Assembly: GCA_036399835.1 (NCBI GenBank)
Contig: DASWMI010000110.1
Location: forward strand, 1 to 8,338
Direction: 5' to 3'
DNA from: DASYML01 sp036399835
GTDB lineage: Bacteria; Acidobacteriota; Blastocatellia; Pyrinomonadales; Pyrinomonadaceae
DNA length: 8,338 bases
Positions 1-5,721 of the stretch are shown one piece after another. Below the pieces are notes generated by a model. That model was given only the letters and a program-made list of their open reading frames with translations. It was not told the origin of the DNA and searched no databases. Made by a program: the position numbers and the translations under genes. Position 1 is the first letter of the stretch; each line of letters opens with the position of its first letter.

Positions 1-1693
1 GGAGCAGCGCGACATCCGCACGATTGCGCGCGGGGATTTCCGCAGCATCACGAAACGAGAGGAGGTATTCGACATCCGCATTGTCAAAGAGCGTATCGGC
101 GCGGCTTTCTCCGTAGACGGCGAGGGCCAGCGCGCTGGCGAAAGCTGGCGGGCGCGTCGCATCATCCGCGACAGGGGGCGCGGCCTGTCGCGCGAGGCGC
201 GCGACGTTTGAGAGCCAGCCTTTGACCTCCGAGATTGATGCGGGCGCAGCGAGCCAGCCATCCGTCAGGCGCGACGAAGGCAGCTCGAAATTGTGTACGA
301 AGAGAAGCGCGGCATCACGCGCCGCCGCGACGTTCTGCTCTTCGCGTATCTCCGAAGGCTCGCGCGAGGTCTTGACGGTGAAGGGCAGAAAGGCTGCGCG
401 GCCTTCGGGCGCACACTCGCGCCCGCGCAGGTAGGGCAAGTCTTGCGCGAAAATATTCGCCGCGTCTTCGGTGCGTCCGCCGCAGGTCGAAGTATAGAGC
501 GCGTTGATCGGCTCGCCGTCAAAGGTGGCGATGATGCCGCGCGTCTCTTCGACGGCGCGCGTCGAGAGTGGATGTTCTGTCGAAAGTCCGCCGTAGACCT
601 GCGAGCGCGTCGTCGGCAGCAGGTCAAAACCCTGCGTGGCAAACTGCCCGCGATTCTTAAAGGCATAGGTACGCGCGGCGACAGCCTGTGCCTTCAAAGC
701 TTCTATCGCCGGATACCCGCCCGGCGATAATTCATTTGGCACGACCCCGCGCACGTAATCTTCAAGGCGCAAAACGTTGACGACCGTCAGCGTGCCCTTC
801 ATGTTAGTGAAGACTTCGAGCCGACCGCGATAAGGCTTGTCATTAAAACGCACGGGCGCGCGTTGCTCGTCGTCGGAAGCAAAGACGACCGGAGCGCGCG
901 AGCTGAAGAGGGCGCTGCGTCCCGTTGAGTATGCGACCAGCTCGCGCGTAGGCGTGCTGCTGCGCGCCGTCAGACGGACATTACCTGTGCCTGAAGTTCG
1001 AGCGGCGGCGGCGGGAGGCGTAGAGGGTTTGCCCTGTGCGATTGACGAAGATGGATGTTGCGAGACCGTGCGGCTATTCGGAGCAGCGGATGCCTGTGCG
1101 CTTTGCGACTGGACCACCCTCGCGTTAGCGAAGCCAGCTTCTTCCAAGCGCGCGCGCAGCTCTTCCGCCTCAGCGCCGGATCGTTCCGGGCCTATGCGCA
1201 TCCGCCAGGTCTTCGTCGCTTCTTCATAAGAGATGTCGGATTCCTGCCCTATCATCTCGCGTATCTCGCGCGAGGCGCGCTCCGCGTCCGTGCGTGTCGC
1301 CGCGCCCGTAATCTCCACGCGAAAGGCCGCGGCCTCTGTGGCAGTAGGAGGCAGGGGCGAGAGCAGGCGCGGCTCAAGCCGTATACGCGCCGAAGGCAGA
1401 GGCACGGGCGCGGCCAACTCTTCGGTCGCGTTGAGGAGTTGTCCCGTCGTAGAGATGCTGGCGCTGCGCGCTTCGGTCGCCAGACCTATGCGAATCAAAG
1501 GCTCTGCTGCGTTTAGACGAGCCGTCTCGACGACCTGCGTGGCTGAAGGCGCTTGCGCTTCTGTTGGCGAGGCGGACTGCACGCGGCGCGGTCGTGTTTG
1601 CGTTGAAGGCTCTTGCGCGAACGCGAGCGTTGAGACACAGAGGGCATAAACAACGAGGAGGGCACTGATTCTGGACCAGAGGGAACAACGCAT
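1..1693 (-). CDS. Exported SPOR-like / SpoIID-LytB domain protein with SLH-like C-terminal segment (3' end outside window)
   Basis: The frame is open from ATG at 1691-1693 to the window edge, giving 564 codons without a stop; the C-terminus is missing. Residues 1-26 look like a Sec signal peptide (positive start, LLVVYALCVSTLAFA, likely cleavage after AFA). A Pro/Ser/Thr/Ala-rich stretch follows, then a SPOR-like unit at about 124-194 (FRVEITGAATRTDAERA through LEEAGFANARVV). A second low-complexity linker leads to a SpoIID/LytB domain at about 285-410, with LRLEDYVRGVVPNELSP, EALKAQAVAARTYA and YTSTCGGRTEDA. E321 (in NEL) matches the acidic residue known to be catalytic in SpoIID, a lytic transglycosylase that cuts stem-less glycan strands. 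C404 and C427 are the cysteines after it. The last visible residues (SFRDAAEIPARNRADVALL) resemble the start of an SLH repeat. SPOR modules bind denuded glycan, so a periplasmic or outer wall-remodelling role is inferred. The ribosome site is weak (GAG 10 bases before ATG). Family assignment is firm; the enzymatic activity is not shown. Confidence 0.88.
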   Translation of the reverse strand, partial: MRCSLWSRISALLVVYALCVSTLAFAQEPSTQTRPRRVQSASPTEAQAPSATQVVETARLNAAEPLIRIGLATEARSASISTTGQLLNATEELAAPVPLPSARIRLEPRLLSPLPPTATEAAAFRVEITGAATRTDAERASREIREMIGQESDISYEEATKTWRMRIGPERSGAEAEELRARLEEAGFANARVVQSQSAQASAAPNSRTVSQHPSSSIAQGKPSTPPAAAARTSGTGNVRLTARSSTPTRELVAYSTGRSALFSSRAPVVFASDDEQRAPVRFNDKPYRGRLEVFTNMKGTLTVVNVLRLEDYVRGVVPNELSPGGYPAIEALKAQAVAARTYAFKNRGQFATQGFDLLPTTRSQVYGGLSTEHPLSTRAVEETRGIIATFDGEPINALYTSTCGGRTEDAANIFAQDLPYLRGRECAPEGRAAFLPFTVKTSREPSEIREEQNVAAARDAALLFVHNFELPSSRLTDGWLAAPASISEVKGWLSNVARLARQAAPPVADDATRPPAFASALALAVYGESRADTLFDNADVEYLLSFRDAAEIPARNRADVALL

Positions 1694-1706
1694 AGGCTTT
1701 GGTCTC

Positions 1707-1745
1707 AAAAAGATTTTAGGGCTGGCCGGGGAAATCAGGACCAGC
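1707..1745 (-). terminator. Possible weak terminator or attenuator between chrA and the SpoIID gene
   Basis: On the minus strand, GCTGGTC (1745 downward) can pair with GGCCAGC ending at 1721, a 7-bp stem including one G-T pair around an 11-base loop. CCTAAAATCTTTTT follows. The T-run begins about nine bases after the stem instead of directly after it, so this is a poor match to an intrinsic terminator. It might reduce read-through from chrA into the SpoIID gene. A TATAAG box upstream (in 1751-1760) lacks a convincing -35 partner. Confidence 0.25.
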
Positions 1746-1775
1746 GACTCGGCTTATACTACTACACGCGCAGCC

Positions 1776-3209
1776 TCAGCCGTAGAAGAATATTCGTCCC
1801 ATCCCGATCAGTCCGCAAGCCAGGACGACCCACAGCACATCGAGCTTAAACCTGTAGAGCGCGATAAAGGCCGCGAGGCTGAGGAGCGCCGCGAACCAAT
1901 CCGTCCCGCCCTGGATTCCGTGCGGCCAGATGACAGCCGCGCCGAAGACCAGCGCGAGATTGAGAATCACGCCGACCACCGCCGCCGTCACGCCGGACAG
2001 CGCCCCCGTCAAATGCTTGTTCCCGCGCAGCACCTCTATGTAAGGCGCGCCGATGAGGATAAAGAAGAAGCAGGGAAGGAATGTGACATAAGTCGTCAAG
2101 AGCGCGCCCAGGATCGCGCTGGCCGACTGGTCCAATCCTTCCGCGTGATTCCATGCGGCCATAAAGCCGACGAATTGCAGGACCATAATCAGCGGGCCGG
2201 GCGTCGTCTCTGCCAGGGCCAGACCGTCCACGGCCTGCGCAGGCGAAAGCCAGCCGTAAGCATTGACGACAGCCTGCGTGACATAGGCGAGCACGGCGTA
2301 AGCTCCACCGAAAGTGACGAGGGCCGCGACAGTGAAGAAGCGATATTCGCGCGCGTGAAGGCTGGACCAGCCGCGCCAGGCGATGAGCATGGCAAAGGGC
2401 AGCGCCCAGAGCAGCAGGCCGACGGCGAAGACCTTTAAAGCGCGCGAGCGAGATGGCAGCGTATGCGCGGGCGGCGGCGCGTGATCGTCTATCACGATGG
2501 GAACAGATGTTTGCGCATCAGGGTTAGAAGCGGAGGCTTGAGCCTCTGCTTCTGTTTCCATGGACTTGCTAACTGCTGTTCCGTGTTTCCTCATGGCCAA
2601 TCCTGTGATGCCTGCCGCGAGGACGATGAGAGGGAAGGGAACGTGTAGAAAATAGATGGCGACGAAGGCCGCCGCCGCGATGACGAAGTGTGCGCGGCGT
2701 TTGAGCGCGCGGCTGCCAATCTTGAGGACTGCTTCGACGACGACCGCGATGACGACCGGCTTGAATCCTGAAAGCACACCGGCCACCACGCGGACATTGC
2801 CATAGGCCGCATAGATGTAAGAGAGGCCGAGCAGGATGAAGATTGAAGGAAGCAGAAAGAGGAGTCCGGCGACGATGCCGCCCCATGTGCGATGCAGCAG
2901 CCAGCCGATGTAAATGGCAAGCTGCGTGGCTTCCGGGCCGGGCAGGAGCATGCAGTAGTTGAGCGCGTGCAGAAAACGGTCTTCGGAAATCCAGCGGCGA
3001 CGCTCGACCAGCTCGCGGTGCATGATGGCAATCTGTCCGGCAGGACCGCCGAAGGAGATGAACCCGAGTTTGGTCCAGAAGCGAAACGCCTCTGCGAATG
3101 AGACTCTATGGGAAGATGAGGCGGGAATCGGATTTTCTGTCGCGGCGAAAGGCGCGGACACAGGAAGGATTTCGGGCTGGTCCAGAGAGCCTTCTTTATC
3201 TTCTCGCAT
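1776..3209 (-). CDS. chrA: Chromate-type anion transporter, two-domain (long-chain) CHR family
   Basis: This 477-residue inner-membrane protein has the two homologous CHR halves of long-chain ChrA. The first half has FGGP at residues 53-56 and LLPGPEATQLA with PGP at 90-92. The second has VTFGGAYAVLAYV near 300 and ETTPGPLIMVLQF near 335. Hydrophobic segments fill both halves. They are joined by a polar, Ala/Ser/Glu/Pro-rich linker at about 206-258, probably cytoplasmic. Characterised family members export chromate by proton-driven antiport; many homologues have untested substrates, so the anion is inferred. The frame stays open 32 codons upstream, to 3305, but that extension overlaps the previous gene. 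I chose ATG at 3207-3209 because GGAGGG lies four bases before it and the first CHR motif starts soon after. It follows the hydrolase stop by 25 bases, so co-transcription is likely. Confidence 0.92.
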   Translation of the reverse strand: MREDKEGSLDQPEILPVSAPFAATENPIPASSSHRVSFAEAFRFWTKLGFISFGGPAGQIAIMHRELVERRRWISEDRFLHALNYCMLLPGPEATQLAIYIGWLLHRTWGGIVAGLLFLLPSIFILLGLSYIYAAYGNVRVVAGVLSGFKPVVIAVVVEAVLKIGSRALKRRAHFVIAAAAFVAIYFLHVPFPLIVLAAGITGLAMRKHGTAVSKSMETEAEAQASASNPDAQTSVPIVIDDHAPPPAHTLPSRSRALKVFAVGLLLWALPFAMLIAWRGWSSLHAREYRFFTVAALVTFGGAYAVLAYVTQAVVNAYGWLSPAQAVDGLALAETTPGPLIMVLQFVGFMAAWNHAEGLDQSASAILGALLTTYVTFLPCFFFILIGAPYIEVLRGNKHLTGALSGVTAAVVGVILNLALVFGAAVIWPHGIQGGTDWFAALLSLAAFIALYRFKLDVLWVVLACGLIGMGRIFFYG

Positions 3210-3213
3210 AGCG

Positions 3214-3219
3214 CCCTCC
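3214..3219 (-). promoter_or_regulatory. Shine-Dalgarno site that decides the chrA start
   Basis: The minus strand reads GGAGGGCGCTATG, placing a strong GGAGG-type site just before the ATG at 3207-3209. A second GGAGG lies about ten bases further upstream. This favours the 477-residue form of ChrA over a longer frame that would overlap the upstream gene. Confidence 0.7.
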
Positions 3220-3234
3220 GGCGTCCTCCGTTTA

Positions 3235-4374
3235 TCAGCTACCCGCTTGGCCTCTGCGTTGGTCCAGAGCTTCGACGGCGAGCATGTGAAAGCGCCTGCG
3301 CACACTGTTGATATTGACGAACGGGGGCGGATGCGCGTGCGTGCGGTTGGTGAGCAGGATAAAGATGCGTTCGTGCAGGGGGTCGGACCAGCAGCTTGTG
3401 CCCGTGAATCCCAGATGGCCGAAGCTGTCGGGCGGAAGGCTCTGTCCGGCTGTCGAATCCCTGGTCGCCGCGAGTTGCCAGCCGACGGAGCGCGCCTCCT
3501 CCAGCCCTTCCGTCATGTTCGTGCGAAAGAGCGCGCAGGTTTCCGGCCTGAGCAGCTCTGTGTATCCGGCTAGAAATTGCCGGGCCAGCCGCAGCGTCTC
3601 GCCTGCGTCCGAGAAAAGTCCGGCGTGCCCGGCAGCGCCGCCGAGGAAATGCGCGTTTCCGTCGTGGACTTCGCCCCAGATAAGCTGCTCGCGCCAGTCG
3701 GCGTAAAGGGCAGACTGCTCCGTGCCGCAGGTCTCGCGCTCGAAAGCATTGCCCGTCTCGCAGGCTGCCACTCCGGTCTGCATCGCCTTGTCAGGGTTAA
3801 AGAAGGTTCGTTTCAGACCGAGCGGGTCGAAAATCTCTTCTCGCGCCAGTTGGGCCAGCCTTGAGCCTTTGAGTCTTTCGAGCAGGAAGCCGAGCGTGAT
3901 AAAGCCCAGGTCGCTGTAGATAACTTTTTGGCCGGGCGTGGCTTCGAGCGGCTGGTCCACAATCACGCCGAGCGTCTCTTCGCTTTTACCGCCCGCCAGG
4001 ATGTAGAGCGGACGCCAGGCTGGCAACCCGGAAGTATGCGTCAACAACTCGCGCACGGTGATGCTGGCCTTGTCCGCACGTTTGAACTCCGGCAGATAGC
4101 GCGCGACCCTTTCATCCAGCTCAAGCTCTCCCTGCTCGATTCGCCTGGCGCAGAGCAGGCCCGTGATGAGCGGCTTGGTCAGCGAGGCCAGATCGTAGAT
4201 AGTCTCAATCGTCGCCCGCCGCTTTTGAGGCTCAAGCACGGCATGGCCCAGCGCATCGGCCAGGACAGGCTGCCCGCGCTCGGCCACGGCGTAAACGGCG
4301 GAAGGGAAATCGTGAGCCGCTATGCGCTCTGTGAGAAATGCCGAAATGTGTTCGTCCGGTTTCGCTCTGTTCAA
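3235..4374 (-). CDS. Serine hydrolase of the class C beta-lactamase / esterase / PBP-like family
   Basis: The 379-residue product shows the family's motifs in order: SLTK at 64-67 (nucleophile Ser64, general base Lys67), HTSG at 113-116, YSD at 153-155 in the place of the YxN motif, GHAGLFSDAGE in the middle, and HLGFTGT at 320-326 replacing the KTG box, followed by LTNRTH. Length fits the family (about 350-400). Relatives include AmpC-type beta-lactamases, D-alanyl-D-alanine peptidases and EstB-like esterases; the substrate cannot be told from sequence. The N-terminus is hydrophilic with no signal peptide, so the protein appears cytoplasmic, unlike true AmpC. The start is TTG at 4372-4374, supported by the family's N-terminal length but with only a weak GAG upstream. 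It is the first gene of the likely hydrolase-chrA-SpoIID unit. Confidence 0.88.
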   Translation of the reverse strand: MNRAKPDEHISAFLTERIAAHDFPSAVYAVAERGQPVLADALGHAVLEPQKRRATIETIYDLASLTKPLITGLLCARRIEQGELELDERVARYLPEFKRADKASITVRELLTHTSGLPAWRPLYILAGGKSEETLGVIVDQPLEATPGQKVIYSDLGFITLGFLLERLKGSRLAQLAREEIFDPLGLKRTFFNPDKAMQTGVAACETGNAFERETCGTEQSALYADWREQLIWGEVHDGNAHFLGGAAGHAGLFSDAGETLRLARQFLAGYTELLRPETCALFRTNMTEGLEEARSVGWQLAATRDSTAGQSLPPDSFGHLGFTGTSCWSDPLHERIFILLTNRTHAHPPPFVNINSVRRRFHMLAVEALDQRRGQAGS

Positions 4375-4389
4375 GATGAGAAGCTCGCT

Positions 4390-4401
4390 ATGAAAGATAA
4401 A
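4390..4401 (+). repeat. Intergenic repeat unit ATGAAAGATAAA
   Basis: This 12-mer is repeated exactly at 7373-7384 in the other repeat-bearing gap, and its first ten bases recur at 7398-7407. It sits just upstream of the hydrolase start and appears to belong to a dispersed family of GATGAA-type short repeats. Confidence 0.55.
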
Positions 4402-4436
4402 AGGATGGACCAGTAATGCTTGACGCGGAATAAAAG

Positions 4437-4465
4437 AGTATGGCTTGACGGAAGAAAAGGATCAA
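4437..4465 (-). promoter_or_regulatory. Candidate sigma70-type promoter for the hydrolase-chrA-SpoIID unit
   Basis: On the minus strand TTGATC (forward 4460-4465) and CATACT (forward 4437-4442) are separated by exactly 17 bases, each matching four of six consensus positions. The predicted start of transcription would give a leader of roughly 55 bases before the TTG start codon. The 4375-4560 gap is AT-richer than the flanking genes, as expected for a control region. Confidence 0.35.
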
Positions 4466-4517
4466 AGCTTTTTCGCTCAACGCAGTTGCTTTCATCATGA
4501 CAAGCACATTGTTCTTA

Positions 4518-4531
4518 CTTCATCCTTCATC
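4518..4531. repeat. Tandem heptamer pair CTTCATC CTTCATC
   Basis: Two perfect head-to-tail copies of CTTCATC (GATGAAG on the minus strand) lie between the dehydrogenase stop and the hydrolase promoter region. The same GATGAAG heptamer occurs at 7358-7364 and close variants fill 7372-7432, so this is part of a dispersed short-repeat family confined here to intergenic DNA. Confidence 0.6.
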
Positions 4532-4560
4532 ATTGAAGCGTTTCCGGCGTCGTTGCTCTC

Positions 4561-5562
4561 TTAATCCGAAGGCTCTGATGTAATCTTGAGCGAATTTACT
4601 CCGGCGATGGCGGCGTGCTCGTGTATGCGTTCGAGGGCGCGCAGGGCCAGGGCCAGGGCGCGTCTTCCTTCGAGACCGGAAACGGGTGATGGTCCACCGG
4701 ATTGCGCCGCTTGCAGAAAGGCTTCAATCTCTGCGCGGAGCGGCTCAATATCTGCGATCTCAAGATGATGCGTGTTGACGCCGGGCCATGTCCCCGTGGT
4801 CTGCGAAGGCATCAGGTTGCTGATAGAGGCGCGTCGCGTCGTGTAGTCAACGGCGACATAATCATGCGGCTGGAAAAAGCGCATCTTGCGTATCTTCTCC
4901 ATGCCGACGCGCGAGGCTGTGATGTTGGCGACCGCGCCGGAAGCAAACTCTATACGCGCGTTGGCCGCGTCAACGCGCGGCGTCAGGACCGGAATCCCGA
5001 CGGCGCGCACGTCCGTTACCTCGACTTCCTCGCCGACGAGCCACTGGACTATGTCTAAATCGTGAATCATCAGATCGAGCACGACATCTATATCGAGCGA
5101 GCGGGCTGTGAATTCGCCGACACGATGAATCTCGAAATAGAGCGGCCCGCGCACATGCGGGCGTAGCGCCACGAGCGCCGGGTTGAAGCGTTCGAGATGG
5201 CCGACTTGCAGGAGCGCGCCGCTTTTTTCTGCGGCAGAGATCATCCGGTCCGCTTCCGCGAGTGTGCGCGCGATGGGTTTTTCAACCAGCACGTGTACTC
5301 CTGCCGCGAGAAGCGCGCAGCCAATCTCCGCGTGTGATTCCGTGGGCACGGCGAGGCTCACGGCATCAACCTCGCCAATCAGCGTGCGCCAGTCTGTGGT
5401 CCAGCCGGTCTCTCTTTGAGCGGCAATGGCGCGCGCGCTTCCTTCATCCAGATCGCAGACAGAGACGAGGCGAGCTGCTCCTTCGGCGTTGAGCGCGGCG
5501 TGTATGCGTGCGTGCTGGCGGCCCAGATGCCCGACGCCGATAACGGCTGTGCGTAGAGTCAT
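4561..5562 (-). CDS. Gfo/Idh/MocA family NAD(P)-dependent sugar (possibly sugar-nucleotide) dehydrogenase
   Basis: The 333-residue protein begins with a Rossmann fold: AVIGVGHLGRQHAR (GxGxxG at 9-14), an acidic D37 after the second strand, VSLAVPTESH at 68-77 and the family signature VEKP at 93-96. The C-terminal alpha/beta domain carries GHLERFNPA at 121-129 and DLMIHDLD at 163-170, whose His167 and Asp163 lie where the catalytic residues of the family sit. The GHLERFNP form resembles UDP-GlcNAc 3-dehydrogenases (GnnA/WlbA type), which prepare aminosugars for lipid A or surface glycans. That substrate is inferred, since no lpx or gnnB gene is visible here. The start is ATG at 5560-5562 and lacks a clear Shine-Dalgarno site. 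It is transcribed away from the glycosyltransferase gene across a 159-base gap. A 186-base gap separates it from the next minus-strand gene, so it is probably its own transcript. Confidence 0.9.
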   Translation of the reverse strand: MTLRTAVIGVGHLGRQHARIHAALNAEGAARLVSVCDLDEGSARAIAAQRETGWTTDWRTLIGEVDAVSLAVPTESHAEIGCALLAAGVHVLVEKPIARTLAEADRMISAAEKSGALLQVGHLERFNPALVALRPHVRGPLYFEIHRVGEFTARSLDIDVVLDLMIHDLDIVQWLVGEEVEVTDVRAVGIPVLTPRVDAANARIEFASGAVANITASRVGMEKIRKMRFFQPHDYVAVDYTTRRASISNLMPSQTTGTWPGVNTHHLEIADIEPLRAEIEAFLQAAQSGGPSPVSGLEGRRALALALRALERIHEHAAIAGVNSLKITSEPSD

Positions 5563-5571
5563 GTTTAGTGG

Positions 5572-5582
5572 TTGATTATCAA
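5572..5582. repeat. Short palindrome before the dehydrogenase gene
   Basis: TTGATTATCAA is a perfect 5-bp inverted repeat around one central base, ten bases upstream of the dehydrogenase ATG. On the minus strand it includes a GATAAT box with no good -35 partner. It could be an operator or an unusually close -10 element; it is too short to be certain. Confidence 0.25.
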
Positions 5583-5638
5583 TCGTGAGTAGTCAGACAA
5601 CAGCATTGACGGCAAAGCTCCTGGCCCGTCTCGCAGAT

Positions 5639-5667
5639 TTGAAGATAAGTGAATCTTCGAGGATACT
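5639..5667 (+). promoter_or_regulatory. Candidate promoter of the glycosyltransferase gene with overlapping inverted repeats
   Basis: TTGAAG (5639-5644) and GATACT (5662-5667) are spaced by exactly 17 bases, each with four of six consensus matches, about 55 bases upstream of the TTG start. Two perfect small inverted repeats overlap it: GAAGAT/ATCTTC at 5641-5658 in the spacer and TCGAG/CTCGA at 5657-5670 over the -10 box. These could be operator half-sites. The evidence is pattern only. Confidence 0.35.
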
Positions 5668-5708
5668 CGATAGACTGCGAAACAGGCTTTTAACTGAAAA
5701 CTGTTCTC

Positions 5709-5715
5709 AAGGTGA
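5709..5715 (+). promoter_or_regulatory. Shine-Dalgarno site supporting a TTG start
   Basis: AAGGTGA lies six bases before TTG at 5722-5724. It is the only good ribosome site near the 5' end of the glycosyltransferase frame and fixes the start at this non-ATG codon. Confidence 0.65.
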
Positions 5716-5721
5716 CTATAC

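Noticed and set aside
265..666. Open frames on both strands at 222-730
   Set aside because: They lie inside the SpoIID gene, are rich in Arg/Ser/Ala as expected for off-frame reading of GC-rich DNA, and show no domain signal; the continuous 1-1693 minus frame has a signal peptide and clear motifs.
3210..3305. Longer chrA start overlapping the upstream hydrolase gene
   Set aside because: The extension would overlap the end of the hydrolase gene and has no recognisable family sequence; ATG at 3207-3209 has a strong ribosome site.
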